Positions 42,509 to 51,523 of a DNA stretch of 64,000 nt are shown piece by piece. The stretch is from Empedobacter stercoris (lineage in GTDB: Bacteria; Bacteroidota; Bacteroidia; Flavobacteriales; Weeksellaceae): assembly GCF_965137335.1 (NCBI RefSeq), contig NZ_CBCRZD010000005.1; one strand, written 5' to 3'. Position numbers and translations under genes: made by a program. Position 1 is the first letter of the stretch. Each line of letters opens with the position of its first letter. The notes below the pieces were generated by a model, which had not been told where the DNA came from, ran no database searches, and worked only from the letters and a program-made list of their open reading frames with translations.

Positions 42509-43384
42509 TTATTTTTTGTTGTTGTAAGCCAACAATGTGTTTTTTAATAACATTGCACGTGTCATTGGCCCTACTCCACCAGGAACAGGTGTAATCCACG
42601 ATGCTTTTTCTTTTACATTATCAAAATCTACATCACCAGCCAATCTAAATCCTCGAGGATTAGTTTCGTCGTCAACACGTGTAATTCCAACGTCAACTAT
42701 GACTGCTCCCTCTTTTACCATATCAGCTTTTAAGAAACCAGGAACACCCAAAGCAGTGATCACAATATCAGCTTCTTTTGTAAATTGTTCTAAATTTTGA
42801 GTTTTGGAGTGAGTTAAGGTTACCGTACTGTTTCCAGGGTTCCCATTTTTACTCATCAAAATACTCATTGGGCGACCAACGATGCGAGAACGTCCGATTA
42901 CAACAGTGTGTTTACCTGTTGTATCAATGTTATAACGCTCTAACATTTCCATAATTCCATAAGGAGTTGCTGGTAAAAATGTTTCCATTTCTAATGCCAT
43001 TTTTCCGAAATTCATTGGATGAAATCCATCTACATCTTTCTTTGGATCAATCGCATTAATTACTGCTTCTTGATCGATATGTTTTGGCAATGGTAATTGA
43101 ACGATAAATCCGTCCAATGTATCATCATTGTTCCATTTTTCAATCTCTGTAATTAAATCTTCTTGTGAAATTGTATCTGGCAAACGTAATTCAGACGATT
43201 CGAAACCTACGAAATGACAATCCTTTATTTTATTGTCAACATACGTTTGCGAAGCGCCATTACTTCCTACTAAAATTGCCCCCAAATGTGGTACGCGAAC
43301 TCCTTGGTCATTGTAATTCTGTACCAGCTCCTTGATCTCTTGTTTGATCTCTTTTGCCAGTTTAATACCGTCTAAAATTTGCAT
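42509..43384 (-). CDS. folD: Methylenetetrahydrofolate dehydrogenase/cyclohydrolase
   Basis: A 291-residue bifunctional enzyme that interconverts 5,10-methylene-, methenyl- and 10-formyl-THF with NADP. ATG 43384 (MQILDGIKLAKEIK) is chosen; a longer frame starting at 43474 would place the promoter motif TATCTTTG (43410-43403) inside the gene. It has the catalytic Lys in SQTYVDNKIKDC, then the signature PATPYGIMEMLERYNI, VVIGRSRIVGRPM and PVPGGVGPMTRAMLL. First gene of the folD-queE operon. Confidence 0.97.
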   Translation of the reverse strand: MQILDGIKLAKEIKQEIKELVQNYNDQGVRVPHLGAILVGSNGASQTYVDNKIKDCHFVGFESSELRLPDTISQEDLITEIEKWNNDDTLDGFIVQLPLPKHIDQEAVINAIDPKKDVDGFHPMNFGKMALEMETFLPATPYGIMEMLERYNIDTTGKHTVVIGRSRIVGRPMSILMSKNGNPGNSTVTLTHSKTQNLEQFTKEADIVITALGVPGFLKADMVKEGAVIVDVGITRVDDETNPRGFRLAGDVDFDNVKEKASWITPVPGGVGPMTRAMLLKNTLLAYNNKK

Positions 43385-43402
43385 TGTTTTGTTGTGTTTG
43401 CG

Positions 43403-43410
43403 CAAAGATA
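43403..43410 (-). promoter_or_regulatory. Candidate -7 motif of folD-queE
   Basis: TATCTTTG on the minus strand fits TAnnTTTG, 18 bp before the chosen folD start codon; it helps to decide the start. Confidence 0.5.
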
Positions 43411-43510
43411 CGGACAAATTAGAAAATAAATAAAGATGTTGTGATGATGATTTTTGATTCAATAGAAAAACCACTTCTTTTTATGAAGTGGTTTTTGGTT
43501 GATAATAATT

Positions 43511-44485
43511 TTATGCTTGCTCTGGTAAAGTAAACGAATCGTCTTGATTCGGTTTATTTTTTCGGTGAGTTGATGGCTCGTCTTTTATGATTTGATCTTC
43601 ATTTAACTGATGTGCCGCTGTAAAAGAAGTCACCATTGTATTCAACATTTCCGATGCTGCTGTTGGCGAATTAGGTAATAGCACTAACTTGCTTCCAGAT
43701 TTTTCTCCAATTGCTTGCAAGGTATCATAATGTTGTGTAACTACAATTAAAGCAGAAGCTTCTTGAGACGTAATTCCTGCCCCATTTAATACATCTACAG
43801 ATTCTAATAAACCTTTTGCAATTTCGCGTCGTTGATCGGCTATACCTTGTCCTTGCAAACGTTTTGACTCGGCTTCGGCTCTTGCTTTTTCAACAATTAA
43901 AATACGTGCCGCATCACCTTCGTATTGAGCAGCCAATTTTTCGCGTTCGGCAGCATTGATACGATTCATCGCATGTTTTACTTGTTCATCAGGATCGATA
44001 TCGGTTACCAAGGTTTTGACAATTTCGTAACCATACGAGTTCATTGCTTCTTGTAACTCTCCCTTTACAGCAATGGCTATATCATCTTTCTTCTCGAAAA
44101 CATCATCCAAACGAAGTTTAGGAACTTCAGCACGAACAACGTCAAATACGAAAGATGTAATTTGCGTATATGGATTATCTAATTTGTAAAATGCATCATA
44201 AACTTGTGTTTTGATGACTTGATATTGAACCGAAACTTTTAATCGTACGAATACATCATCTTTTGTTTTTGTTTCAACGACAACATCTAATTGTTGAATT
44301 TTGAGTGACATTTTTCCTGCGATTTTATCAACAACTGGAATTTTGAATTGTAATCCAGGGTTACGAATACTGTTAAATTTTCCGAATCGTTCTATGATAA
44401 CTGCAGTTTGCTGTTTTACGGTAAAAATGAATAAAAAGAGTACAATTATACCTGCAAATAATAAAAATCCTAATGTAGGTCCCAT
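43511..44485 (-). CDS. SPFH (stomatin/paraslipin-like) membrane protein
   Basis: A 324-residue protein with one N-terminal membrane helix (GPTLGFLLFAGIIVLFLFIF) and a following SPFH domain (AVIIERFGKFNSIRNPGLQF ... SLKIQQLDVVVETKTKDDVF), then a long coiled coil rich in Ala, Glu and Arg (about 190-240). The family organises membrane patches and often partners with proteases. Here it stands alone. The C-terminal 40 residues are polar and variable. Confidence 0.92.
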   Translation of the reverse strand: MGPTLGFLLFAGIIVLFLFIFTVKQQTAVIIERFGKFNSIRNPGLQFKIPVVDKIAGKMSLKIQQLDVVVETKTKDDVFVRLKVSVQYQVIKTQVYDAFYKLDNPYTQITSFVFDVVRAEVPKLRLDDVFEKKDDIAIAVKGELQEAMNSYGYEIVKTLVTDIDPDEQVKHAMNRINAAEREKLAAQYEGDAARILIVEKARAEAESKRLQGQGIADQRREIAKGLLESVDVLNGAGITSQEASALIVVTQHYDTLQAIGEKSGSKLVLLPNSPTAASEMLNTMVTSFTAAHQLNEDQIIKDEPSTHRKNKPNQDDSFTLPEQA

Positions 44486-44597
44486 AGTTTTAGTGCTTAA
44501 AAATAATAATGGAATTAAGATAAGTATTTATTTTCAGAAAATATTCAGAATGAATTGATAATTGATTTTTAGACCAAAAAAAATTAGGAATGTTAAC

Positions 44598-44924
44598 TTA
44601 TAACATTCCTAATTCGAATTTTGCTTCTTCGCTCATCATATCTCTATCCCAAGGTGGTTCGAAGGTAATTTCTACGTAACATTTTGATACGTATTCTATT
44701 TCTTCTACGCGCTGCTCTACCTCTAAAGGCAAACTTTCAGCTACTGGACAGTTTGGAGATGTAAGGGTCATGGTAACTTTTACTTCACCATCTGCATTCA
44801 CCTGTGCATCATAAACCAATCCCAATTCGTATATATCAACGGGAATCTCTGGATCGAAAACTGTTTTGAATTTTTCAACCAATTTTTCTCCAATCGAATC
44901 TAATTGTTGTTCTGTTAATGCCAT
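44598..44924 (-). CDS. DUF59/MIP18 family iron-sulfur assembly protein
   Basis: A 108-residue protein from MALTEQQLDSIGEKLVEKFK; a Met 3 codons upstream is possible. It has DPEIPVDIYELGLVYD, then TMTLTSPNCPVAESLP with the conserved Cys, and the ending FEPPWDRDMMSEEAKFELGM. This is the SufT/PaaD-like family that helps to place iron-sulfur clusters. Other suf genes are not in the window. Confidence 0.9.
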   Translation of the reverse strand: MALTEQQLDSIGEKLVEKFKTVFDPEIPVDIYELGLVYDAQVNADGEVKVTMTLTSPNCPVAESLPLEVEQRVEEIEYVSKCYVEITFEPPWDRDMMSEEAKFELGML

Positions 44925-44947
44925 TGTTATCAATTGTTATTGTTCTG

Positions 44948-44955
44948 CAAATGTA
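44948..44955 (-). promoter_or_regulatory. Candidate -7 motif of the DUF59 gene
   Basis: TACATTTG on the minus strand fits TAnnTTTG, 23 bp before the start codon. Confidence 0.45.
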
Positions 44956-45032
44956 CGAATAGTTTAGGTTACGTGGAATTTTTCTAAATAACTATTTTTA
45001 ATGAGTTAAAATAAAATCTTTATAATGATAGA

Positions 45033-45066
45033 AAATCGCTTCTTTGGAGAACCAAAAAAGCGATTT
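45033..45066 (-). terminator. Terminator after the beta-helix gene
   Basis: AAATCGCTT and AAGCGATTT, extended by TTTGG/CCAAA after one mismatch, with a 4-base loop; a short T-run follows on the minus strand. Confidence 0.6.
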
Positions 45067-45121
45067 ACAAACACGAAGAACTTTTTTAGATAAAAAGTTT
45101 TATCATTATATGGATTGATTA

Positions 45122-46321
45122 TTATAAACCTAAAGTCCAGCCTTTTGCCCAATCTGGTGTAGCTGTTCCATTTCCAGCACCATTAGCGGTAGAACTTTCT
45201 GTATAAACAGCAGAAACATCTACTGTTTCATTCTTAGTATTTTTTCCAACAGATTTTGTAGTTACATTATCAAATTTAACATTAGTAGCTTTTAATTTTC
45301 CTGTAGTAATTGCTGCAATTGACTCATCTTGTTGAATATCAAAACCTACATTCCAGTTACTTAAAACTATGTTATCAAATGTACCTTGAGAACCTACTCG
45401 TAGCTTTATCCCTTGAGGTTCTGCTCCTTCTTTTCCTGCACCGATTAATGTCATATTTTTTATAGTAGGACTAGAGATTGGAGTTGCTAATGGATTATTA
45501 GAGTTGTTATCAGCTTCTATACCTCTATTTCCTGCATTTGTCTTTTTACCATACCAATTTTGTCCCGTTCCATTCCATCCTTCAGTCCAATCAAACATGT
45601 CATCCCCAACATCTTTATGGGTATTAACAACGACTAAATTACTCGCGTCTACTGTTCCACCAAACCACTCAAATCCATCATCTGAACTTTCGTATGCTTG
45701 TACATTTTTTATAACTGTTCCTTTTCCAACTCCAAATAAAGATAAGCCATTAAACTCTTTATCTGCATTGTAAGCAAAACCAGAATACTCTATTCTTAAA
45801 TATTGAATTGATCCAGAATTATCGTTGACATCACTTCCTCCGTAAGCCAATTCCCCACCTACTTCTGTTGTCGCTGTTGTTCCTTTGTTTATAGGAGCTT
45901 TACCAGCTAATACTAGTCCTCCCCATTTACCAGGAGCTTTGTTTGTAGCCGTCATAATAACTGGATTGCTTTCTGTTCCTTCTACAAATATTTTTGCTCC
46001 TTGAGCAATAGAAATAAATCTTACTTCTTCGTATGCTGTAGCAGAACTAGGATTTGTAGCTTCTATAACAACTCCTGGTTTGATTCTTAAAATTGCTCCT
46101 TCTCTTACAATTAAACGTCCTGTTAATTTGTAAGTTCCTGACTCCAATACGACCTCTCCTTTTGTTATTTCTCCTTTTAAGTTATTTCTATCTACAACGA
46201 AAGTAGATGGATCAGTTATTTCAGTAGAAGAATCATCATCGCTAGAACAAGATATAAATGTTGTTGAAACTGTTCCTACAAATAATGCTAATGTTAAAAG
46301 TTTAAAAAAAGATTTTTTCAT
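45122..46321 (-). CDS. Surface lipoprotein with parallel beta-helix repeats
   Basis: A 399-residue lipoprotein (signal ending ISCSSDDDSS, Cys near residue 25 followed by acids, a mark of surface lipoproteins in this phylum). The rest shows right-handed beta-helix rungs: TYKLTGRLIVREGAILRIKP, GAKIFVEGTESNPVIMTATN, GTVIKNVQAYESSDDGFEWF. It follows the TonB receptor gene after 21 bp, the usual place of a substrate-capturing partner, though it is not SusD-like. Both may be regulated by the neighbouring two-component pair. Substrate unknown. Confidence 0.8.
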   Translation of the reverse strand: MKKSFFKLLTLALFVGTVSTTFISCSSDDDSSTEITDPSTFVVDRNNLKGEITKGEVVLESGTYKLTGRLIVREGAILRIKPGVVIEATNPSSATAYEEVRFISIAQGAKIFVEGTESNPVIMTATNKAPGKWGGLVLAGKAPINKGTTATTEVGGELAYGGSDVNDNSGSIQYLRIEYSGFAYNADKEFNGLSLFGVGKGTVIKNVQAYESSDDGFEWFGGTVDASNLVVVNTHKDVGDDMFDWTEGWNGTGQNWYGKKTNAGNRGIEADNNSNNPLATPISSPTIKNMTLIGAGKEGAEPQGIKLRVGSQGTFDNIVLSNWNVGFDIQQDESIAAITTGKLKATNVKFDNVTTKSVGKNTKNETVDVSAVYTESSTANGAGNGTATPDWAKGWTLGL

Positions 46322-46342
46322 GTTATTTGTTTTTGTTTTGTT

Positions 46343-49081
46343 TTAAAAATTATAGTTTACAGAAAGACCAAAGTTTGCCCCTCTTTTATATGAAACAGCT
46401 GTTACGTTACCTGTTTCGTTTTCTTGTACACGTTTAAATTCTGGATTAAGAATATTTCTTGCAGCAATGTTTATTCCTATGTTTTTATTTAACTTAGTTC
46501 GTAATATAAAGTCTAAAGATCCTATCCCTTTATCAATTAAGTTTCCTCTATTCTCATTGTTTAATGCATAAATTCGATCCGAGTAATAAGCATAAGAAAG
46601 TGTAGCCATAACTTCAGATCCTCTCTTCCAAGATTTTACATAAGAGACATCCGCATTAAGTAAAAAATCAGATGCTCCTGTCAAAGCAGCTTTAGGTGTA
46701 GTTAAATTTAAATTATACATCCCTTTTGTTTCTTTTCGTACCTTTTCAGCATCTATTTCTTGGTCAGTTTTCATGTAACTGGCATTTAAACCTGCTGACA
46801 ATGTATTTTTGCCTTCTTGTCCAAAATTGAATATATTTTTTCTGATTTCTAACTCTGCTCCAACGACATAACCATAATCTCCATTAACCCAAGAAATATC
46901 ATTTGTAGATGAAGCAATGACAACCTCATTAATTGGATTCTGAATATATTTTCCGAAACCTGCAATAGAAATTAATTCTCCATGAGATGGAAAAATCTCC
47001 CATTTTAAATCTACATTATAGTTATCTGATGCATAAAGAAAAGGATTTCCATATTTTGTTTCATTTACATCTTCATATAAAAACAATGCTTTTTCTTTAA
47101 ATTGAGGAAGTGTATAGGTTTTCGATGCTCCGAAACGTAAGTTTTGTTTATTGTTGATAGCATATTTTACAATAAGACTCGGTAAGAAGTAGTTTTCGTC
47201 TAACATGTTAGAATTTAAGTCAGAACTTAACTGTGTTCTCCACGATATTTCTTGCAATATATTTTCGTAACGTAAACCAAGAACTGCACTTAATTTATCT
47301 GTTAAGTTATATTCCAAATTTGCATATCCGGCATGTATAGTTTGATCTCCATTATAAACCTGAGGAGCTAAAGTACCGCTATATGTCGTTGTACTAAAAT
47401 ATCCGTTATTATAGTTCGTTTCATTAAAAAAAGCATCCAAATTATTCGGATCGACGACTTGTGAGTTGTTTAATCTGAAATTAAATTGTCTTGCTTCAAA
47501 ATCACGATTCACAAAACGACCGTTATATCCCACTTTTACAAAACCTCTAGCTAATCCATTTGCAGATTTATTCAAACGATAGCTTAATCCTACATTTGCA
47601 GCATAACTCTTTTCTATTAAATTATGAAAATAACGATGATTATCGGTTGTAGAGTTTTGAGCAAGCTGGTATTCATTTGTCGTTTTATTAAGTCGTAATG
47701 TGTTTTGTGTACGATCTGGCACATCACTTTCTATTTTATTAAAAGCTAATCCCCAATTCAGATCCAATTTATCTGTCAACTTATGATCTCCCAAAAGTTG
47801 GTTTACCATTAATTGGTTTTGTATATAAGTATTACGCTGGATTAATCCATTATCATCCTCAGCAATATCACGAATAAAACCATAGTATAAATCTCTTGAT
47901 TGCTCAGAAGAATTAATAAATAAGAAATTATATTTGATACTATGATTTTTATTTATTTTATAATTCGCATTAAACATTCCTGTAGAATTTGTTTCATAAG
48001 AATATTTTTGATGAGGTACAAAAGATCTTAATCTTCCTCCTAATCCTCCTAAAGCATTAACTGTTTGATTTATACCTTCACGATAATCATAGTTGCTATT
48101 AAAACTCGCACTAGCAAACACTCCTAGTTTTCCTTCATCTCCAATTCTAAAAGTTTTACCAGCTTTCAATCCAAAATTTGGCGCAATTGTACTCGACGTT
48201 GTTGGATTTAACTTCGTCTTAAATTGGTATGAATTCAAAGGGTTATTAGGAACATTTATTTTAGAAAAACCTGTCTTACTTGGTCCATCTTGTAACATAA
48301 AGTTACTCTCACCTATAGCATTTGTATTAACAGAAGTTCCTACATAAATCTGAAATAGTCCTTTATCTTGGAAATCCTTTGATACTATATCTACAGCTGC
48401 CCCAGAAAAATCCCCCAACAGTTTAGGAGAATAAACTTTATCAACTGAGATATATTCTATAATATCAGTATTAAAAAGACTTAAATCAATGTTTTTATAT
48501 TCTGGATCGTTAGATGGTAATGGTAAATTATTTAATGTTGTAGATATATAACGATCACCTAATCCTCTTACAAAAATAGAATTTGTACCATCAAGCTTAG
48601 AAATTCCAGCTATTTTAGTCATAGCTGTTGCTGCATCACTTACTCCTTTTCGCTCTAGTTCCGCAGAACCAATATTCGTTACCATATTTACAGATCTTTT
48701 TTGCAAGTTCAAAAGATTTGCCTCAGCAGCTTTACTTCTTACACCTGTAATAACAGCCGTTGATAAATCAATTTTACCATCTTTGAAATCTTCTGGTTGC
48801 AAATACATATTTAATGTATTCGAATCTGTTAAATTCTGAGTAATCGTTTGATAACCATCGACTTTCATTTCCAATTGATACGTATCATCTGGAACAGAAA
48901 TTTCGTAACGACCGTTTTCATCTGTTTTAGCTTGAATATCCAAGCCTTCTACTGTAAATGATTTTCCCGAAAGAGGTTGATTGGTTCTTTGATCAAATAG
49001 AGTTCCTTCTAATTTAATATTGGTCTGTGCAAATAATGCGGCTGACCCTAATAATAAAAGTAAAGTTAAATTGCGTTTCAT
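46343..49081 (-). CDS. TonB-dependent outer-membrane receptor with carboxypeptidase-like N-domain
   Basis: A 912-residue outer-membrane transporter. ATG 49081 (MKRNLTLLLLLGSAALFAQ) gives a clean signal peptide, unlike the longer frame to 49129. A carboxypeptidase-regulatory-like domain (EGTLFDQRTNQPLSGKSFTV) precedes the plug (TAVITGVRSKAAEANLLNLQ, then SKLDGTNSIFVRGLGDRYIS) and a long beta-barrel ending in FGLSVNYNF. It is paired with the beta-helix lipoprotein and divergent from a response regulator/kinase pair. Transported compound unknown. Confidence 0.92.
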   Translation of the reverse strand: MKRNLTLLLLLGSAALFAQTNIKLEGTLFDQRTNQPLSGKSFTVEGLDIQAKTDENGRYEISVPDDTYQLEMKVDGYQTITQNLTDSNTLNMYLQPEDFKDGKIDLSTAVITGVRSKAAEANLLNLQKRSVNMVTNIGSAELERKGVSDAATAMTKIAGISKLDGTNSIFVRGLGDRYISTTLNNLPLPSNDPEYKNIDLSLFNTDIIEYISVDKVYSPKLLGDFSGAAVDIVSKDFQDKGLFQIYVGTSVNTNAIGESNFMLQDGPSKTGFSKINVPNNPLNSYQFKTKLNPTTSSTIAPNFGLKAGKTFRIGDEGKLGVFASASFNSNYDYREGINQTVNALGGLGGRLRSFVPHQKYSYETNSTGMFNANYKINKNHSIKYNFLFINSSEQSRDLYYGFIRDIAEDDNGLIQRNTYIQNQLMVNQLLGDHKLTDKLDLNWGLAFNKIESDVPDRTQNTLRLNKTTNEYQLAQNSTTDNHRYFHNLIEKSYAANVGLSYRLNKSANGLARGFVKVGYNGRFVNRDFEARQFNFRLNNSQVVDPNNLDAFFNETNYNNGYFSTTTYSGTLAPQVYNGDQTIHAGYANLEYNLTDKLSAVLGLRYENILQEISWRTQLSSDLNSNMLDENYFLPSLIVKYAINNKQNLRFGASKTYTLPQFKEKALFLYEDVNETKYGNPFLYASDNYNVDLKWEIFPSHGELISIAGFGKYIQNPINEVVIASSTNDISWVNGDYGYVVGAELEIRKNIFNFGQEGKNTLSAGLNASYMKTDQEIDAEKVRKETKGMYNLNLTTPKAALTGASDFLLNADVSYVKSWKRGSEVMATLSYAYYSDRIYALNNENRGNLIDKGIGSLDFILRTKLNKNIGINIAARNILNPEFKRVQENETGNVTAVSYKRGANFGLSVNYNF

Positions 49082-49287
49082 TGCGATTGATAATTCGTGT
49101 TTGTTGATTGCAAAGTTGTTGGTTTTCAATGAAAAACATTTTTACAAATTGTAAAGCTTTTGTTAGGTAATTGTTATCAAATTATTGTAATTTTAAATGA
49201 ATGTTAAGAAATATTTTTAAGTGATTTCTCCTAAAATTTAAGCTTAATTTTACATCGACTAATTTTATTTAGTTATTACAAACAATT
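49082..49287. promoter_or_regulatory. Divergent promoter region of TonB receptor and response regulator
   Basis: About 206 bp of AT-rich sequence. It contains TACAAATTGTA (49142-49152), a perfect palindrome, and a TTAAG-A5/T5-TTAAG-like pair near 49204-49221. These are candidate binding sites of the adjacent response regulator; no proof from sequence alone. Confidence 0.35.
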
Positions 49288-49968
49288 ATGAAGAACATTA
49301 AAATTTTATTAGTTGACGACGAACCAGATATCTTAGAATTTATTGGTTACAACTTAAAAAAAGAAGGATTTGAAGTAGAAACTGCTCAAAATGGAATTGA
49401 GGGCCTTAAACAAGCCAAAATTTTTCGTCCAGATTTAATTCTACTTGATGTCATGATGCCACAAATGGATGGAATGGAAATGTGTGCCGAATTAAGAAAA
49501 CTTGACTCTTTTAAGGATACTTTAGTTGTATTTCTTTCTGCTCGCGCCGAAGATTTTTCTCAATTAGCAGGTTATGATGCTGGTGCAAATGACTACATTC
49601 TGAAACCAATCAAACCAAAAGTTTTAGTCAGTAAATTAAACGCTTTATTAAAGCTAAAACAACCTAATGAAGCTCCTAAAGATGAATACATCAAATTAAA
49701 TAACTTCGAGATTAATCGCGAAACCTACAAAGTAAACTTTCAAGGAGTAGATTTTTTATTACCAAGAAAAGAATTCGAATTGATTGCTTTATTAGCCTCA
49801 AACCCCGAACGTGTTTTTAAACGCGAAGAAATTTTAGAAAAAGTTTGGGGGAACGAAGTTGTGGTTGGTGGACGCACAATTGACGTGCATATGCGAAAAT
49901 TACGCGAAAAATTTGGGAACGATCGCTTCTCTACAATCAAAGGAATTGGATACAAAATAAATGACTAA
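49288..49968 (+). CDS. OmpR/PhoB-type response regulator
   Basis: A 226-residue two-component regulator. The receiver domain (1-120) has the acidic pocket LLVDDEPD, phospho-acceptor Asp in DLILLDVMMP, and Lys in YILKPIKPK; the winged-helix effector domain (about 135-225) has RVFKREEILEKVWGNEVVVG and the ending STIKGIGYKI. It is 9 bp upstream of the kinase gene. The pair resembles PhoB-PhoR of flavobacteria. Confidence 0.93.
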   Translation: MKNIKILLVDDEPDILEFIGYNLKKEGFEVETAQNGIEGLKQAKIFRPDLILLDVMMPQMDGMEMCAELRKLDSFKDTLVVFLSARAEDFSQLAGYDAGANDYILKPIKPKVLVSKLNALLKLKQPNEAPKDEYIKLNNFEINRETYKVNFQGVDFLLPRKEFELIALLASNPERVFKREEILEKVWGNEVVVGGRTIDVHMRKLREKFGNDRFSTIKGIGYKIND

Positions 49969-49977
49969 AAGCTCGTA

Positions 49978-51006
49978 ATGGCTTCAACTTTCAAAGTTCA
50001 AAACATCCTTTTATATGCCTTTATCAGTACATTATTTTTGGCTTTAGGATTTGTTTTGTTCTCATTTTTATGGTTTGGAAATATTCAATTTATTCTCCAA
50101 GAAAAATTATTTTTCATCAGTTTGATGATGCTTTTGTTGATTGGATTATCAATATTTTATTGGTTTTCTTTAAAAAATCAACGCAAAAAAGATTTTACCG
50201 AAATCTCTAAAAACATTCCTCAATTTCAATCTAATCATGTTGATTTTGAAGAACTTTCTCATAAAATTTCAACAATAACAGAAGATCAATCGAAAGAAAT
50301 TGACGTGTTGAATGAGCGCGAAAATTACCGAAGAGATTTTCTTGGAAATATTTCGCATGAATTAAAAACGCCCCTTTTTTCAGTTCAGGGATATTTATTA
50401 ACCTTGATTGAAGGTGGAGTTGAGGACGAATCGATTCGAGATAAATATTTAAACCGAATCAATAAATCAGTTGATCGATTAATTTATTTGGTCAAAGATT
50501 TAGATATGATTGCTGAATTGGAACGTGGACGAATCAACATCGAGTTTTCGGTGTTTAATTTGACTGCACTTGTACAAGATGTGATTGATTTATTAGAAAT
50601 TAAAGCAGAAAAAAATAACATCAAAATTTCGCTTAATTACCCTATTCATCAGCCGATAAAAGTGGTAGGTGATATTCAGAAAATACAACAAGTGTTGATT
50701 AATTTGATTGTAAATACCATTAATTATTCGAATCCAAATACAGAAGTTTCAATTGATTTTGAGGAATATGATGATAAAATTCAAATTTCAATAAAAGATC
50801 AAGGTGTTGGAATAAAGCAAGAAGACATTGATCGAATTTTTGAGCGTTTTTATCGTGTTGATAAATCTAGAAACCGTAATAATGGAGGATCTGGATTGGG
50901 GCTTGCTATTGTAAAACATATCTTAGAAGCCCATCATCAAAAAATTTATGTGACAAGTAAAACAGGAAAAGGATCTACATTTTCGTTCTATTTGCAAAAA
51001 GCTTAA
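49978..51006 (+). CDS. Sensor histidine kinase, PhoR-like
   Basis: A 342-residue kinase with two N-terminal membrane helices (about 10-30 and 42-62) and almost no periplasmic part, then a dimerisation domain with the phospho-acceptor His in LGNISHELKTPLFSVQGYLL, and a full ATPase domain (NTINYSNPNT, KDQGVGIKQEDIDRIFERFY, GGSGLGLAIVKHI). The lack of a sensing domain suggests it reads a membrane event or a partner protein, as PhoR does. Co-transcribed with the response regulator. Its end overlaps the next, convergent gene by 4 bp. Confidence 0.93.
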   Translation: MASTFKVQNILLYAFISTLFLALGFVLFSFLWFGNIQFILQEKLFFISLMMLLLIGLSIFYWFSLKNQRKKDFTEISKNIPQFQSNHVDFEELSHKISTITEDQSKEIDVLNERENYRRDFLGNISHELKTPLFSVQGYLLTLIEGGVEDESIRDKYLNRINKSVDRLIYLVKDLDMIAELERGRINIEFSVFNLTALVQDVIDLLEIKAEKNNIKISLNYPIHQPIKVVGDIQKIQQVLINLIVNTINYSNPNTEVSIDFEEYDDKIQISIKDQGVGIKQEDIDRIFERFYRVDKSRNRNNGGSGLGLAIVKHILEAHHQKIYVTSKTGKGSTFSFYLQKA

Positions 51007-51413
51007 TACGTTTCTTTTTTCTTCGTAAATTTTAAAGTGACATTATTCTTAAAGACTTTCAGCGTATCATTTTTAGCTTCTTTCCATAAAAAATAAGGAG
51101 GATGAATATTCAACACATTTCCTTTTGTTGCCAACGAATCATCGAACATTTCGGCATATAAAATTGTATCTTTTGATAAGAACAATTTATCTTGATTTTT
51201 AACCAAATAATATTCGTTTCTCAAATACATAGGATCTTTTACACGCAAAGTAGAATCTCTTGGATCTAAGTTCCATTTAATATGAATTGGATTAAAACCA
51301 TCTTCATAGCCCACAAAAACACGTGTCGTATTTACAATATGTCGAATAGAAAAAATTAGAATAGAAAAAAATACAAGTATACCGATATAGTAAAATATCA
51401 ATTCTTTTTTCAT
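51003..51413 (-). CDS. Small membrane-anchored protein of unknown function
   Basis: A 136-residue protein with one N-terminal membrane helix (ELIFYYIGILVFFSILIFSI) and a beta-rich outer part with repeated Asp and Leu (WNLDPRDSTLRVKD). It is convergent with the histidine kinase gene and overlaps it by 4 bp. I do not recognise the family. Length and lack of motifs allow no functional call. Confidence 0.55.
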   Translation of the reverse strand: MKKELIFYYIGILVFFSILIFSIRHIVNTTRVFVGYEDGFNPIHIKWNLDPRDSTLRVKDPMYLRNEYYLVKNQDKLFLSKDTILYAEMFDDSLATKGNVLNIHPPYFLWKEAKNDTLKVFKNNVTLKFTKKKETY

Positions 51414-51484
51414 TGGTTTGGTTTAGGTGTTGATTATTAAGTTACAAATATCGTCTTTCTATCTCAAAAGATACATAAAAAATG

Positions 51485-51492
51485 TAAATTTG
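51485..51492 (+). promoter_or_regulatory. Candidate -7 motif of leuS
   Basis: TAAATTTG fits TAnnTTTG, 31 bp before the leuS start codon. Confidence 0.45.
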
Positions 51493-51523
51493 CACTAATT
51501 TAATTTTAATATAACTTCCAATA

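Noticed and set aside
43385..43474. Longer N-terminus of FolD
   Set aside because: The extra 30 residues are not like the family and contain the TATCTTTG promoter motif on the coding strand.
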